Shown piece after piece: positions 7,308 through 16,652 of a stretch of 64,000 nt of DNA (positions within the stretch are counted from its first letter, which is position 1; every line of letters begins with the position of its first letter). The position numbers and the translations under genes were made by a program. Source of the stretch: Devosia elaeis (GTDB taxonomy: Bacteria > Pseudomonadota > Alphaproteobacteria > Rhizobiales > Devosiaceae); contig NZ_LVVY01000001.1 of the NCBI RefSeq assembly GCF_001650025.1, forward strand, positions 1 through 64,000, read 5' to 3'. Below the pieces are notes generated by a model. The model saw only the letters and a list, made by a program, of their open reading frames with translations. It made no database searches and was not told the origin of the DNA.

Positions 7308-7433
7308 ATGGCCAATGACAACGACAAGGAACTGGATTTCATCGGCAATTTCAGCCTGTTCGCCGCTGCCCTGTGGGTTCTCGGCGCCGCCGCCCTGCTG
7401 ACCATGGTGGTGCTCGGCCAGAGCCGGGTCTGA
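7308..7433 (+). CDS. Small single-pass membrane protein
   Basis: A 41-residue protein beginning at ATG 7308, preceded by AAAGGGAGG at good spacing. Residues about 12-36 form one membrane segment (FSLFAAALWVLGAAALLTMVVL). It lies on the host side of the element junction. I do not recognise it; the strong ribosome binding site is the main support. Confidence 0.5.
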   Translation: MANDNDKELDFIGNFSLFAAALWVLGAAALLTMVVLGQSRV

Positions 7434-7504
7434 AGAATGCCCCGGCCGCGACGGCCGGCGATTCCATCGCACCGCCCCGGGGGCCGCCTGCCCCCGCGCG
7501 GCAT

Positions 7505-8431
7505 TCAATTATAGGGCCTGTCCGGCGCCGACTGGACAGCCATCTGCACGGCGGGCCGCCCCCTGACATCGCGGCGGAAATCGCTGGGCGACATGCCGGC
7601 AACCTTGCGGAACGATTTATTGAAGGCGCTGAGCGAGCCGAAACCGCTCTCCATGGCGATGGCAAGCACACTGGCATCGTCATGCATCAGCATGGCCTGG
7701 GCATAGGACAGGCGCATGAGGTTGATATAATCGTTTAGCGTCATGCCGGTGGATTTCTTGAACACCGTCATCGCATATTTCGGATGCACGTCGGCAGCCA
7801 CGGCAATGTCGACGGAATCGATGTCCTCGCGAAAATTGTCGGCGATATATTCGCAGATGCGCACCACGATGGGCGAGGCGTGATGGTCGAGCCCGCCGGC
7901 ATCGGCCACCGGCCGGCTGTCGGGCAAGAGGCTATAGGGCGAAAAGCGGATGCGCTCGATGCGCAACAGGAGCTCATCCACCGCCAGGCTCGCCTTCATC
8001 GGATCGCCGGAGCGCGTATAGAGATGCCATCGAGCGAAATTGATCGGATCTGCCCCGTCGGTGGCCTGCGTCACCAGGGTTGCGCCCTGCATCAGCCGGG
8101 CCTGCACGTCCGATGGCAGGCGCAGGCGGAAGAAATGCACCAGCGGCAGATGCCCGCCGGCATAGATCAGATCATCCGAGGCATCGTCGAGCCAATGCGG
8201 CAATCCACCCCAGAACAGGGCCAGATCACCCTCGGTGAAGGTCACCTCATGGCCGCTCATATTGTAATGCGCCCAGCCTCGGGAAATGTAGTTCACCTCC
8301 ACTTGGGCATGCCAGTGCGGCGCGCGCATGATGGCCGGTGAAGTATGGAACATGGAGAGAGCCGTCGGCAGGCGTTCGACCCCGTTGGCTTCGGGGACAT
8401 AATAAGTACGACTAATCTTACTTTCCGCCAA
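7505..8431 (-). CDS. AraC-family transcriptional regulator of the sugar transporter
   Basis: A 308-residue regulator. Residues about 30-120 form a cupin-like ligand domain (PHWHAQVEVNYISRG, then a GDLALFWGGLPHW turn), and about 195-300 hold the two AraC helix-turn-helix units, ending in SGFGSLSAFNKSFRKVAGMSPSDFRR. It is transcribed away from the ABC operon, the usual layout for a local sugar-responsive activator or repressor. The start is a TTG at 8431 with a weak ribosome binding site; the next ATG (8353) would remove part of the conserved cupin entry, so TTG is preferred. Confidence 0.85.
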   Translation of the reverse strand: MAESKISRTYYVPEANGVERLPTALSMFHTSPAIMRAPHWHAQVEVNYISRGWAHYNMSGHEVTFTEGDLALFWGGLPHWLDDASDDLIYAGGHLPLVHFFRLRLPSDVQARLMQGATLVTQATDGADPINFARWHLYTRSGDPMKASLAVDELLLRIERIRFSPYSLLPDSRPVADAGGLDHHASPIVVRICEYIADNFREDIDSVDIAVAADVHPKYAMTVFKKSTGMTLNDYINLMRLSYAQAMLMHDDASVLAIAMESGFGSLSAFNKSFRKVAGMSPSDFRRDVRGRPAVQMAVQSAPDRPYN

Positions 8432-8480
8432 ATCCGCATACCCAATGAGAGTGACGGTACCTACAGGACGACTAACTTAT
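8404..8480. promoter_or_regulatory. Candidate AraC-type operator repeats
   Basis: ACGACTAATCTTA at 8408-8420 recurs as ACGACTAACTTA(T) at 8468-8480, about 60 bases apart on the same strand. The first copy lies within an inverted repeat AAGTA-N10-TACTT (8404-8423). Paired direct repeats between a divergent AraC-type gene and its target operon are the usual arrangement for such regulators. Binding is inferred. Confidence 0.45.
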
Positions 8481-8520
8481 GTAGCGCTCGGAGGAAGAGC
8501 AAATAAAAAGGGAGGACTCT

Positions 8521-9795
8521 ATGTCTAGCAACACGACTCGGCGGGGCTTCAAGCTCGCCGGCGCCCTCGCGGGCATCAGCATGCTCAGCATTTCGGTGGC
8601 CGCCGCACAGCAGATTACCGTCTGGTGCTGGGACCCCAATTTCAATGGCGCGACGATGGAGGAGGCATTCTCGCGCTATCAGGCCCAACATCCCGACGCC
8701 ACAATCGACATCCAGGTCTTCGACAAGGCGGCCATGGAGCAGAAATTGCAGGCGCAGCTCGCTTCGGGCTCGACCGACGGCCTTCCCGACATCGTGCTCG
8801 TCGAGGATTATCGCGCTCAGAAATACCTGTTGTCGTTCCCCGGCGCATTCGAGCCGCTGACCGGCAAGATCGACTACTCGGCCTTTGCGCCCTACAAGGT
8901 GGAAGTCTCCACCGTGGACGGCCAGACCTATTCCATGCCCTTCGATTCCGGCGTGACGGGTCTGTTTTATCGTTCCGACGCGCTGGCCGAAGCCGGGTAC
9001 AGCGCCGCCGACCTTGAAAACATCACCTGGGACCAGCTCATCGAGATCGGCAAGGGCGTCAAGGAAAAGACCGGCAAGACCCTGCTGCCGATCGACCCCA
9101 ACGCCTCCGACCTGTTCCGCATCATGATGCAGTCCGCCGGCTCCTGGTATTTCGACGCCAGCGGTAACCCGACGATTGCCGATAATCCGGTCTTCAAGAG
9201 CACGCTCGAGACCTATCAGCGTCTGCTGACCGCCGACATCACCAAGCCGGTTGCCGGCTGGACCGAATATACCGGCAGCTTCACCTCCGGCGACACGTTG
9301 GCAACGCCGACCGGCGTGTGGATGACCGCCACGATCAAGGCCAATCCGGACCAGTCCGGCATGTGGGCCGTGGCTCCGATACCGCGCCTGGGTGACATCG
9401 ACGCCTCGGTCAACGCCTCCAATCTGGGCGGCTCGAGCTGGTACGTGCTGTCTTCGGCTCCCGAAAAGGAAACCGCAATCGACTTCCTCGCCAGCGTCTG
9501 GGGCCAGGACGTCGATTTCTATCAGAAGATCCTTGTCAACCAAGGCGCCCTCGGGTCGCTGTTGGCGGCGCGCGAAGGCGAGGCCTACCAGGCCAGCGAC
9601 GAATTCTTCGGCGGCGAACCCGTCTGGCAGAACTTCTCCACCTGGCTCGCGGAAATCCCGCCGGTCAATTACGGCATCTTCACCGAAGAGGCCGACGCCG
9701 CCGTGGTCGCGCAAATCCCCGCCATCACCGGCGGTGGCAATATCGACGAGATCGTTGCCCAGATCGACGCTCAGGTGCGCCAGCAGACCCAGTAA
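8521..9795 (+). CDS. Sugar ABC transporter substrate-binding protein
   Basis: A 424-residue extracellular solute-binding protein of the maltose-type cluster. The N terminus has a twin-arginine-like export signal (TRRGFKLAGALAGISMLSIS) cleaved near VAAAQQ. The mature part has a family-typical WDPNF start, a hinge region around MPFDSGVTGLFYRSDAL, and a C-terminal lobe. The ATG has a good GGGAGG upstream. It begins an operon with two permeases and an ATPase, so it delivers substrate to that importer. Substrate unknown; probably a mono- or oligosaccharide or polyol. Confidence 0.9.
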   Translation: MSSNTTRRGFKLAGALAGISMLSISVAAAQQITVWCWDPNFNGATMEEAFSRYQAQHPDATIDIQVFDKAAMEQKLQAQLASGSTDGLPDIVLVEDYRAQKYLLSFPGAFEPLTGKIDYSAFAPYKVEVSTVDGQTYSMPFDSGVTGLFYRSDALAEAGYSAADLENITWDQLIEIGKGVKEKTGKTLLPIDPNASDLFRIMMQSAGSWYFDASGNPTIADNPVFKSTLETYQRLLTADITKPVAGWTEYTGSFTSGDTLATPTGVWMTATIKANPDQSGMWAVAPIPRLGDIDASVNASNLGGSSWYVLSSAPEKETAIDFLASVWGQDVDFYQKILVNQGALGSLLAAREGEAYQASDEFFGGEPVWQNFSTWLAEIPPVNYGIFTEEADAAVVAQIPAITGGGNIDEIVAQIDAQVRQQTQ

Positions 9796-9928
9796 CAAGG
9801 TATCCGGAGGCGGTTCGTCCGCTTCCGGTCTCCCCGAGGCCCCCGCCCATGGGCGGGGGTCATCGATGATGCGGCATCACGCTGGATCATCGGTACCGGG
9901 GTATTGGGAATTGGCAGGGGAGGAGAGC

Positions 9929-10813
9929 GTGGCGCAATCGCATCTGGCGCGCAACGAACGGATCAATGGATGGGCTTTCGTCATGCCCGCCCTGATCCTT
10001 ATCGGCATTTTCATGATCTACCCGATCATCTGGTCGCTCTGGATGAGTTTCCAGGTCGGGCGAGGCATGCAATTCAGTTTTGGCGGGCTGACCAATATCA
10101 TCCGCCTCACGCAGGACCCGATCTTCATGCGGGCCTTGACCAATACGCTGATCTTCCTGGCGATCCAGGTGCCGATCATGCTGGTCCTGGCCCTTCTATT
10201 CGCCAATGCGCTCAACAATCCAAACATCTGGGGGCGCGGCTTTTTCCGCACCGCGATCTTCCTGCCCTGTGTCACGTCGCTGGTCGCCTACTCTGTGACC
10301 TTCAAGGCCATGTTCGCGGCGGACGGCATCATCAACCAGATGCTGATGGGCCTGCATATCATCGGCTCGCCCATCCCGTGGCTGGCCGATCCGTTCTGGG
10401 CCAAGGTGGTGGTGATTGCGGCCATCACCTGGCGGTGGACCGGCTACAACATGATCTTCTACCTGGCCGCCATGCAGAACATCGACCGCTCGATCTATGA
10501 AGCGGCAAGGATCGACGGCGTGCCGGCCTGGGCGCGGTTCTGGTATCTGACCGTGCCGATGCTGAAGCCGGTCATCCTGTTCACCGCGGTGATCTCGACC
10601 ATCGGCACGCTGCAATTGTTCGACGAACCCAACCTTCTGACCCAAGGCGGCCCGTCCGATTCCACGCTCACGCTCTCGATGTATATCTACAATCTGAGCT
10701 TCAAGTTCATGCCGAGCTTCGGCTACGCGGCCACGGTGTCCTATGTCATCGTGATCCTCGTCGCCATCCTGAGCTTCCTGCAGTTCCTGGCAGTAAGGGA
10801 TCGTCGCGCATGA
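9929..10813 (+). CDS. Sugar ABC transporter permease, MalF type
   Basis: A 294-residue inner-membrane permease with six likely transmembrane segments, starting at about residue 12 (GWAFVMPALILIGIFMIYPII). The EAA loop that contacts the ATPase is clear near residue 190: YEAARIDGVPAWARFWYLTVPML. A GTG at 9929 with GGGGAGGAGAG upstream is the best start; longer in-frame options lack a ribosome binding site. The stop overlaps the next permease by 4 bases. Confidence 0.9.
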   Translation: MAQSHLARNERINGWAFVMPALILIGIFMIYPIIWSLWMSFQVGRGMQFSFGGLTNIIRLTQDPIFMRALTNTLIFLAIQVPIMLVLALLFANALNNPNIWGRGFFRTAIFLPCVTSLVAYSVTFKAMFAADGIINQMLMGLHIIGSPIPWLADPFWAKVVVIAAITWRWTGYNMIFYLAAMQNIDRSIYEAARIDGVPAWARFWYLTVPMLKPVILFTAVISTIGTLQLFDEPNLLTQGGPSDSTLTLSMYIYNLSFKFMPSFGYAATVSYVIVILVAILSFLQFLAVRDRRA

Positions 10814-11628
10814 GCAATCCCCTCGCCCTGATCGGCCGTGGCGCCACCTATGTCGCGCTCAGCCTGGCGGCTTTCGTATCGGTTTTTCCATTTTTCTGGA
10901 TGGTCATCGGATCGACCAATACCAATGCCGATCTCATTCGCGGCAAGGCAACGCCCGGCGATGCTCTCTGGCGCAATATCGAGGTGTTCTTCACGTCGGC
11001 GGACTTGCCGCGCGTGGTCTTCAATTCCTTCTTCATCGCCGGGGTCGGCACCGTGCTGACGCTACTGGTGTCGTCACTCGCCGGTTACGGGTTCGAAGTG
11101 TTCCGCTCGCGGACGCGCGAAAGGGTGTTCGCGGTCATGCTGCTGATGCTCTCGGTGCCCTTCGCGGCGCTGATGATCCCGCTCTTCATCCTGATGGCGA
11201 ATTTGAAGCTGATGAATTCCTATCAGGCGATCATCCTGCCATCGGTCGCCTCGATCTTCATCATCTTCTATTTCCGCCAGGCGACGAAAGCGTTTCCGCA
11301 CGAGCTGCGCGATGCCGCGCGGATCGACGGGCTGAAGGAATGGCAGATCTTCCTGTTCGTCTACATGCCGGTGATGCGCTCCACCTATGCGGCAGCGACC
11401 ATCATCGTCTTCATGACGCATTGGAACAATTATCTGTGGCCGCTCATCGTGCTGCAGACCAATGACATGAAGACGCTACCGCTCGTCGTGGCAACGCTCA
11501 GCCAGGGCTATACGCCGGACTTCGCGGTCGTGATGGTCGGCTCGATCTTCGCCACCCTGCCCACCCTCATCATTTTCTTCCTGCTCCAGCGCCGCTTCGT
11601 CGAAGGCATGCTGGGCGCGGTCAAATAA
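10810..11628 (+). CDS. Sugar ABC transporter permease, MalG type
   Basis: A 272-residue second permease subunit with about six transmembrane segments and the EAA-like motif DAARIDGLKEWQIFLFVYMPVM near residue 165. It pairs with the preceding MalF-type subunit to form the membrane channel of the importer. ATGA coupling with that gene supports equal production. Confidence 0.9.
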   Translation: MSNPLALIGRGATYVALSLAAFVSVFPFFWMVIGSTNTNADLIRGKATPGDALWRNIEVFFTSADLPRVVFNSFFIAGVGTVLTLLVSSLAGYGFEVFRSRTRERVFAVMLLMLSVPFAALMIPLFILMANLKLMNSYQAIILPSVASIFIIFYFRQATKAFPHELRDAARIDGLKEWQIFLFVYMPVMRSTYAAATIIVFMTHWNNYLWPLIVLQTNDMKTLPLVVATLSQGYTPDFAVVMVGSIFATLPTLIIFFLLQRRFVEGMLGAVK

Positions 11629-11640
11629 GGTGCACCATCC

Positions 11641-12720
11641 ATGAGCAGCGTAAAGCTTAGCGGCGTTCGCAAGTCCTTCGGCGCACTGGAAGTCATCAAG
11701 GGCGTCGACCTCACGGTCGAAGACAAGGAATTCGTCGTCTTTGTCGGTCCCTCCGGCTGCGGCAAGTCCACCCTGCTCCGCATGATCGCGGGGCTGGAGA
11801 CGATCAGCGCCGGCGACCTCGAAATCGGCGGCACCCGCATGAACGATGTCGATCCGTCCCGGCGCGGCATCGCCATGGTGTTCCAGACCTATGCCCTCTA
11901 CCCGCATATGACAGTGCGCGAGAACATGGGCTTCGCCCTGCGCTTCGCCCGGGTGCCGAAAGAGGAGATCAACCGGCAGGTGAATGCAGCCGCGCGCATC
12001 CTGGCGCTCGAGCCGTTGCTAGACCGCCTGCCCCGGCAGCTTTCCGGGGGGCAGCGCCAGCGCGTCGCCATCGGCCGGGCCATTGTGCGCCAGCCCGAGG
12101 TCTTCCTGTTCGATGAGCCGCTTTCCAATCTCGATGCCGAATTGCGTGTACATATGCGTATCGAGATCGCGCGGCTGCACAAGGAATTGCAGACCACCAT
12201 CATCTACGTGACCCACGACCAGGTCGAGGCGATGACGCTGGCCGACAAGATCGTGGTGCTGCGCGACGGGGTCATCGAGCAGGCAGGCATGCCGCTCGAC
12301 CTCTATGACGACCCCGCCAATCAGTTCGTCGCCGGCTTCATCGGCTCGCCAAAGATGAATTTCCTGGCCGCCAGGGTGGTCGAGAAATCACCGGCTGGCA
12401 TCACCATCGCGCTGACGCAGCACGACGATATCAAGCTGGTGCTGCCGGTGAGCGGGGCTGAGCTGGGAGAGGAGGTCGTGCTGGGCGTGCGGCCGGAGCA
12501 TTTCGGGCCCTCGGGCGCCGGCGGCGCCGATCTCAGCGTGCAAGTCGACGTCGCCGAACATCTGGGCACGACCAGCTACGTCTATGCCCGCACTGAGGGC
12601 GATCCACTGATCATCGAGCGCGAGGAATCGCGCAACGAGGACGGCGCGGAGACCATCACCGTCTCCATCGATCCGGCCAAGGCCTACCTTTTCGACAAGC
12701 AGGGCCGACGGCTCCGCTAG
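11641..12720 (+). CDS. Sugar ABC transporter ATPase (UgpC/MsmK type)
   Basis: A 359-residue ATPase that powers the importer. Walker A is GPSGCGKST at about 37-45, the Q-loop is in VFQTYALYPHM, the signature is LSGGQRQR at about 134, Walker B is VFLFDEPLSNLD, and the switch histidine is in VTHDQ. The C-terminal 120 residues form the TOBE/regulatory domain of the CUT1 class (GVRPEHF). It lies 12 bases after the permease. Confidence 0.93.
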   Translation: MSSVKLSGVRKSFGALEVIKGVDLTVEDKEFVVFVGPSGCGKSTLLRMIAGLETISAGDLEIGGTRMNDVDPSRRGIAMVFQTYALYPHMTVRENMGFALRFARVPKEEINRQVNAAARILALEPLLDRLPRQLSGGQRQRVAIGRAIVRQPEVFLFDEPLSNLDAELRVHMRIEIARLHKELQTTIIYVTHDQVEAMTLADKIVVLRDGVIEQAGMPLDLYDDPANQFVAGFIGSPKMNFLAARVVEKSPAGITIALTQHDDIKLVLPVSGAELGEEVVLGVRPEHFGPSGAGGADLSVQVDVAEHLGTTSYVYARTEGDPLIIEREESRNEDGAETITVSIDPAKAYLFDKQGRRLR

Positions 12721-12746
12721 ACTTCCCTCCCTGACAGGACTGCAAA

Positions 12747-14750
12747 ATGACTTCGAAAATACGATGGGGCATCATCGGGCCCGGCAGCATCGCCAAAGCC
12801 TTCCGCGACGGCCTCAAGGGCAGCCAGCACGGTGAGCTCGCCGCCATCGCCACCCGCAATCCGGACCGGCCGGGCCTGGTCACTGATTTCCCGGGCGCTC
12901 GCATCGTGCATGGCTATGACGCCCTGCTGGCCGACAAGGACATCGACGCCGTCTATGTCGCCGTCCCGCATACGGGCCACGCCGAATGGGCCATCAAGGC
13001 GGCCGAGGCAGGCAAGCATGTGCTGGTCGAAAAGCCGCTCGCCCTTTCGGCCCACGAAGCCGACGCGGTATTCCATGCCCATCGCAAGGCCGGCACCTTC
13101 GCGGGCGAGGCCTTCATGTACCGACTGCATCCGCAGACTGCGAAAATCCTCGACCTGGTGAAGTCCGGCACCATCGGCGAGGTGCGGATGATCCAGTCGA
13201 GCTTCGGCTTCAGCATGGGCCGTTTCCAGCCGCAGCACCGCCTGTTCGCCTCGGAACTGGCCGGCGGCGGCATCATGGATGTGGGCTGCTATCCGGTGTC
13301 GATGGCACGGCTGCTGGCCGGGGCCGTGGCCGGCAAGCCCTTTGCCGAGCCGGTCAAGGTTGCCGGCACGGCCAGCCTCAATGCAGAGGGCACGGACGAT
13401 TGGGCGGCTGCCCTGCTCACCTTCGACAACGGACTCGTGGCCCAGGTCGCCTGCGCGGTTATGGTCAATCTCGACAATGTGCTGCGCATCCACGGCTCCG
13501 ATGGACGGATCGAGGTGCCCGATTTCTGGTTCGCCGGTGGCAATCGCGACCAGGGCCTGGGCCGCATCGACATCGTCAAGGGCGGCAAGACCGAGAGTGT
13601 CAGCGTCAACGAGACGGCGCATGTCTATTCCTTCGAGGCTGAGGCCGCTTCGTTGGCCATTCTGGCGGGCAAACAGGAATTCGACGCCCCGGGCATGAGC
13701 TGGAACGACACGCTGGGCAATCTGCGCGTACTCGACAAATGGCGTGCCGATGCGGGGATCGAATTCTCCATCGAAAAGGCCGCGGTGCGCACCCGCACGC
13801 TCGACAATCGCCCGCTCGGCCCCAATCAGGGCATTATCCCCAAGCGCGCCATTCCGGGCCTCGCCAAGCAGGCTTCGGCCGTGGCGCTGGGCTTTGAGGA
13901 TTTCCGCACCTTCGCCTCCGGCGCCATCCTGCTCGACGCCTTCTGGGAGCGCGGCGGCAATGTCTTCGACACCGCCTATATCTATGCGGGGGGCTATACC
14001 GAAAAGCTGTTCGGCGACTGGCAGAAAAGTCGCGGCGTGCGCGAAGACGCGGTGCTGATCGGCAAGGGCGCCCATTCGCCGCTGGTCTATCCCGACGTCA
14101 TCGGCAAACAGCTCACCCAGTCGCTGGATCGCCTCCAGACCGATTATGTCGATGTCTATTTCATGCATCGCGACAATCTCGACGTGCCGGTGGGCGAATT
14201 CGTCGATGCCATGGATGCCGAGGTCAAAGCCGGCCGCATTCGCGGACCTTACGGCGGCTCCAACTGGACCAACGAGCGCATGGACGAGGCGATCGCCTAT
14301 GCTAGGGCGAACGGCAAGACGCCACCCCAGGCGCTATCGAACAATTTCGCCCTGGCCGAAATGCTCGATCCGATCTGGGCCGGCTGCGTCACCGCCTCCA
14401 CCCCCGATTTCAAGCGATGGCTCATCGATCGTCAGGTCACCAATTTCTCCTGGTCGAGCCAGGCGCGCGGCTTCTTCACCGACCTGGCCGGGCGGGACAA
14501 GCGCGACAATGAGGAACTGGTTCGGGTCTGGTATAATGACCAGAATTTCGGCCGCCGCGACCGGGCGATCGAACTGGCGCAGCAGCTGGGCCATTCCCCA
14601 ATCCACGTGGCCCTGGCCTATGTGCTGGCCCAGCCCTTCCCTAGCGTGCCCCTGATCGGCCCCCGCCGCCTGGTGGAGCTCGAAGACAGCCTCAAGGCCT
14701 TCGAAATCGAGCTGACACCGGAACAGCTGCAGTGGCTGGAACAGGGCTGA
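12747..14750 (+). CDS. Fused Gfo/Idh/MocA oxidoreductase and aldo/keto reductase
   Basis: A 667-residue two-domain protein. Residues 1-340 are a complete Gfo/Idh/MocA dehydrogenase: NAD(P)-binding GIIGPGSIAKAF, the EKP motif with Lys96, and a C-terminal substrate domain. Residues about 350-667 are an aldo/keto reductase with the full tetrad Asp408, Tyr413, Lys440, His474 and a GPRRLVELEDSL cofactor segment. There is no stop or frameshift between them. It follows the sugar importer by 26 bases and probably oxidises or reduces the imported sugar; two coupled redox steps are possible. Similar fusions occur in other Rhizobiales. Confidence 0.88.
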   Translation: MTSKIRWGIIGPGSIAKAFRDGLKGSQHGELAAIATRNPDRPGLVTDFPGARIVHGYDALLADKDIDAVYVAVPHTGHAEWAIKAAEAGKHVLVEKPLALSAHEADAVFHAHRKAGTFAGEAFMYRLHPQTAKILDLVKSGTIGEVRMIQSSFGFSMGRFQPQHRLFASELAGGGIMDVGCYPVSMARLLAGAVAGKPFAEPVKVAGTASLNAEGTDDWAAALLTFDNGLVAQVACAVMVNLDNVLRIHGSDGRIEVPDFWFAGGNRDQGLGRIDIVKGGKTESVSVNETAHVYSFEAEAASLAILAGKQEFDAPGMSWNDTLGNLRVLDKWRADAGIEFSIEKAAVRTRTLDNRPLGPNQGIIPKRAIPGLAKQASAVALGFEDFRTFASGAILLDAFWERGGNVFDTAYIYAGGYTEKLFGDWQKSRGVREDAVLIGKGAHSPLVYPDVIGKQLTQSLDRLQTDYVDVYFMHRDNLDVPVGEFVDAMDAEVKAGRIRGPYGGSNWTNERMDEAIAYARANGKTPPQALSNNFALAEMLDPIWAGCVTASTPDFKRWLIDRQVTNFSWSSQARGFFTDLAGRDKRDNEELVRVWYNDQNFGRRDRAIELAQQLGHSPIHVALAYVLAQPFPSVPLIGPRRLVELEDSLKAFEIELTPEQLQWLEQG

Positions 14751-14771
14751 GGCGCGCCCACCCATCCCCCA

Positions 14772-14987
14772 TCGTCACCACCGGGCTTGTCCCGGTGGTC
14801 CATTCGATGCATCGCGCAAACTGGATTGCCGGGACAAGCCCGGCAATGACGTCGGAAAGCAAGTGCAGGGGAGCGTTTCACGCGCTATCCAGGAGACCTC
14901 GTGGTGAGCCTGTCGAACCACGAGGTCGGGCATGCTGAGGCTTGGGTGCCACGACCTCGCCCCTCGACAAGCTCAGGATGAGGTCTA
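14772..14987. repeat. Two REP-like palindromic units
   Basis: The gap between the fusion gene and the MFS gene holds two inverted-repeat pairs. The first (14772-14851) has ACCACCGGGCTTGTCCCGGTGGT and a partner ATTGCCGGGACAAGCCCGGCAAT in reverse orientation. The second (about 14894-14987) is built on CGTGGTGAGCCTGTCGAACCACG and a matching CTCGACAAGCTCAGGATGAGG. Related units occur at 45064 and 48838. Confidence 0.7.
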
Positions 14988-15006
14988 CTTTTGCTTTGAA
15001 GGCCCG

Positions 15007-16425
15007 CTATTCCTCGGCAAAGGTCGCCAGCGGCGTCACCTTGGCCAATTGCGTCAGCCGTAGGGCAGCTAGGAAGGCGAGGACCGCGAACAGGGCCCCC
15101 ATCACGAAGAGCGGCACGATCGAGGCGAGCACATCGGCATTGCCCACCGCGTGGGGGTAGCCGGCGGCATTGGCCGCCACGCCCGCCAGGGCCGCGCCCA
15201 GGGCATTGCCGGCCGATTGGGTGGTGGGCAGCAGGGCCGAGGTGCGGTCGCGCTCGGCGGCGGTGCTGGCCTCCATGATGGTCAGCATGATGTAGCCATT
15301 GGACATGCCAAAACCCATGCCGATGGCCACCTGCCCCACCAGTAGGACCGGCAGCAGCGTCCATTCCAGCCCCAACAGCACCAGGACCAGGCCGCCAGCC
15401 AGGAAGAGCGGGCCGCTGCGGATGAGGATGCGCCGGGTGGCGCGCTGGCGCACATTGGCCACCGTCACCGAGGATAGGCTCCAGGCAACGGCCATGACCG
15501 CGCCGGTAATGGCAGCCTGAGTCGGCCCATAGCCCCAGAGCTGCTGCAGCAGCATGATGAGATAGACCGCCGTCGCCGCGCCGGCCACCGGCATCAGCAG
15601 AAAGACCCAAAGCCCCGAGCCGACCGCGCTGCGCAGCGAGAAGGCATCGGGCGGCATCAGGCGCTGATCGGCCCGCCTGTCCAGCCAGACCGCCGCCGTC
15701 AGCAGCACGGCAGCCCCCACCAGCAGCAGGGCCGCCTGTGCTGGCTCGGTCACGGCCGCCAGGGCGACAAGCATGGTGCCCGCGCCGATGGTCAGCAGCC
15801 GCAGGCCCGGAAAGCCGTGGGCCTCCACCGGCCGTTCACCGCGTGGCACCACCAGCAGCACCATGGCCACGAAGATCAGTACGAAGGGCACGTTGATGAG
15901 AAAGGCGGCACGCCAGGAAATCAACTCTGTCAGCGCCCCTGCCCCGGCCGGCCCGCCAAAGGCGGCCACGGCCCAGACCACGGCCTGCATGCCGAAGACC
16001 TTGGGCACCAGGCGGCTGGGGAACAGCTCGGGAATCAGCGCGAAACAGAGGGCGGCGACGACGCCCTCGCCGAAGCCCTGAACGGCGCGGCCGACCAGAA
16101 CCTGAGTCATATCGTTGGCGATGGCGGCGATGAGCGTGCCGATCAGGAAGACGATGGCCAGCCCCACCAATGAACCGCGCGAGCCCAGGCGACGCTTGAG
16201 CAATGCGGCCGCAGCGCCGCCGACGATGGCAAAGACCAGATAGAGCGTGGTCGCCCAGGAAATGACCTCCACCCCGCCCAGTTCATGCACCGCCGAAGGC
16301 AGGGCGGCAGCGGATAGAAAGGCGTTGAAAGCGAACAGCGTGACACCAAGCGCAAGGATGGTGGTGACCGGCAGATAGCGCGGCCCAAAAATCTCGGCCC
16401 AGCGGCCTTCGACAAGATCGGACAT
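15007..16425 (-). CDS. MFS transporter (probable drug or metabolite exporter)
   Basis: A 472-residue, very hydrophobic protein with roughly 12-14 transmembrane segments. The loop after segment 2 (KRRLGSRGSLVG) resembles the family's cytoplasmic A-motif region, and an extended hydrophobic C-terminal half follows. ATG at 16425 is chosen because it starts just before the first membrane segment; an upstream extension in frame would run through the operator palindrome. The palindrome immediately upstream suggests control by a TetR-like repressor encoded elsewhere. Substrate unknown. Confidence 0.8.
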   Translation of the reverse strand: MSDLVEGRWAEIFGPRYLPVTTILALGVTLFAFNAFLSAAALPSAVHELGGVEVISWATTLYLVFAIVGGAAAALLKRRLGSRGSLVGLAIVFLIGTLIAAIANDMTQVLVGRAVQGFGEGVVAALCFALIPELFPSRLVPKVFGMQAVVWAVAAFGGPAGAGALTELISWRAAFLINVPFVLIFVAMVLLVVPRGERPVEAHGFPGLRLLTIGAGTMLVALAAVTEPAQAALLLVGAAVLLTAAVWLDRRADQRLMPPDAFSLRSAVGSGLWVFLLMPVAGAATAVYLIMLLQQLWGYGPTQAAITGAVMAVAWSLSSVTVANVRQRATRRILIRSGPLFLAGGLVLVLLGLEWTLLPVLLVGQVAIGMGFGMSNGYIMLTIMEASTAAERDRTSALLPTTQSAGNALGAALAGVAANAAGYPHAVGNADVLASIVPLFVMGALFAVLAFLAALRLTQLAKVTPLATFAEE

Positions 16426-16436
16426 GGGGAAACATA

Positions 16437-16460
16437 TTAAACAAGGGTTCGCTTGTTTAA
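16437..16460. promoter_or_regulatory. Operator-like palindrome before the MFS gene
   Basis: TTAAACAA-N8-TTGTTTAA forms a 24-base inverted repeat 12 bases upstream of the MFS start codon. Its length and symmetry fit a TetR- or MarR-family operator. No such regulator gene is adjacent. Confidence 0.55.
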
Positions 16461-16652
16461 TTCGCTTCAATACGGAAAGCAATGCAATTTTGGTGTGGTC
16501 GACAGGCAGCCAACCACCAAGCGCAACACCCTGCCGACTAAAACGAACAAATTCTCTTCACCGTTCGCTGATCGCGCACAGTTACACCTTTGTGCGTACT
16601 TGCGGAGAGGGGCCGCCTTGCCTAAGTTCGTCGTTGCAGGTTCGCCTGCATT

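Noticed and set aside
8461-9798. A 445-codon frame opposite the substrate-binding protein
   Set aside because: Lies wholly within a clear solute-binding protein gene and shows no motif.
12717-14168. A 483-codon frame opposite the fusion gene
   Set aside because: Shadow of the Gfo/Idh/MocA half; no domain or ribosome binding site.
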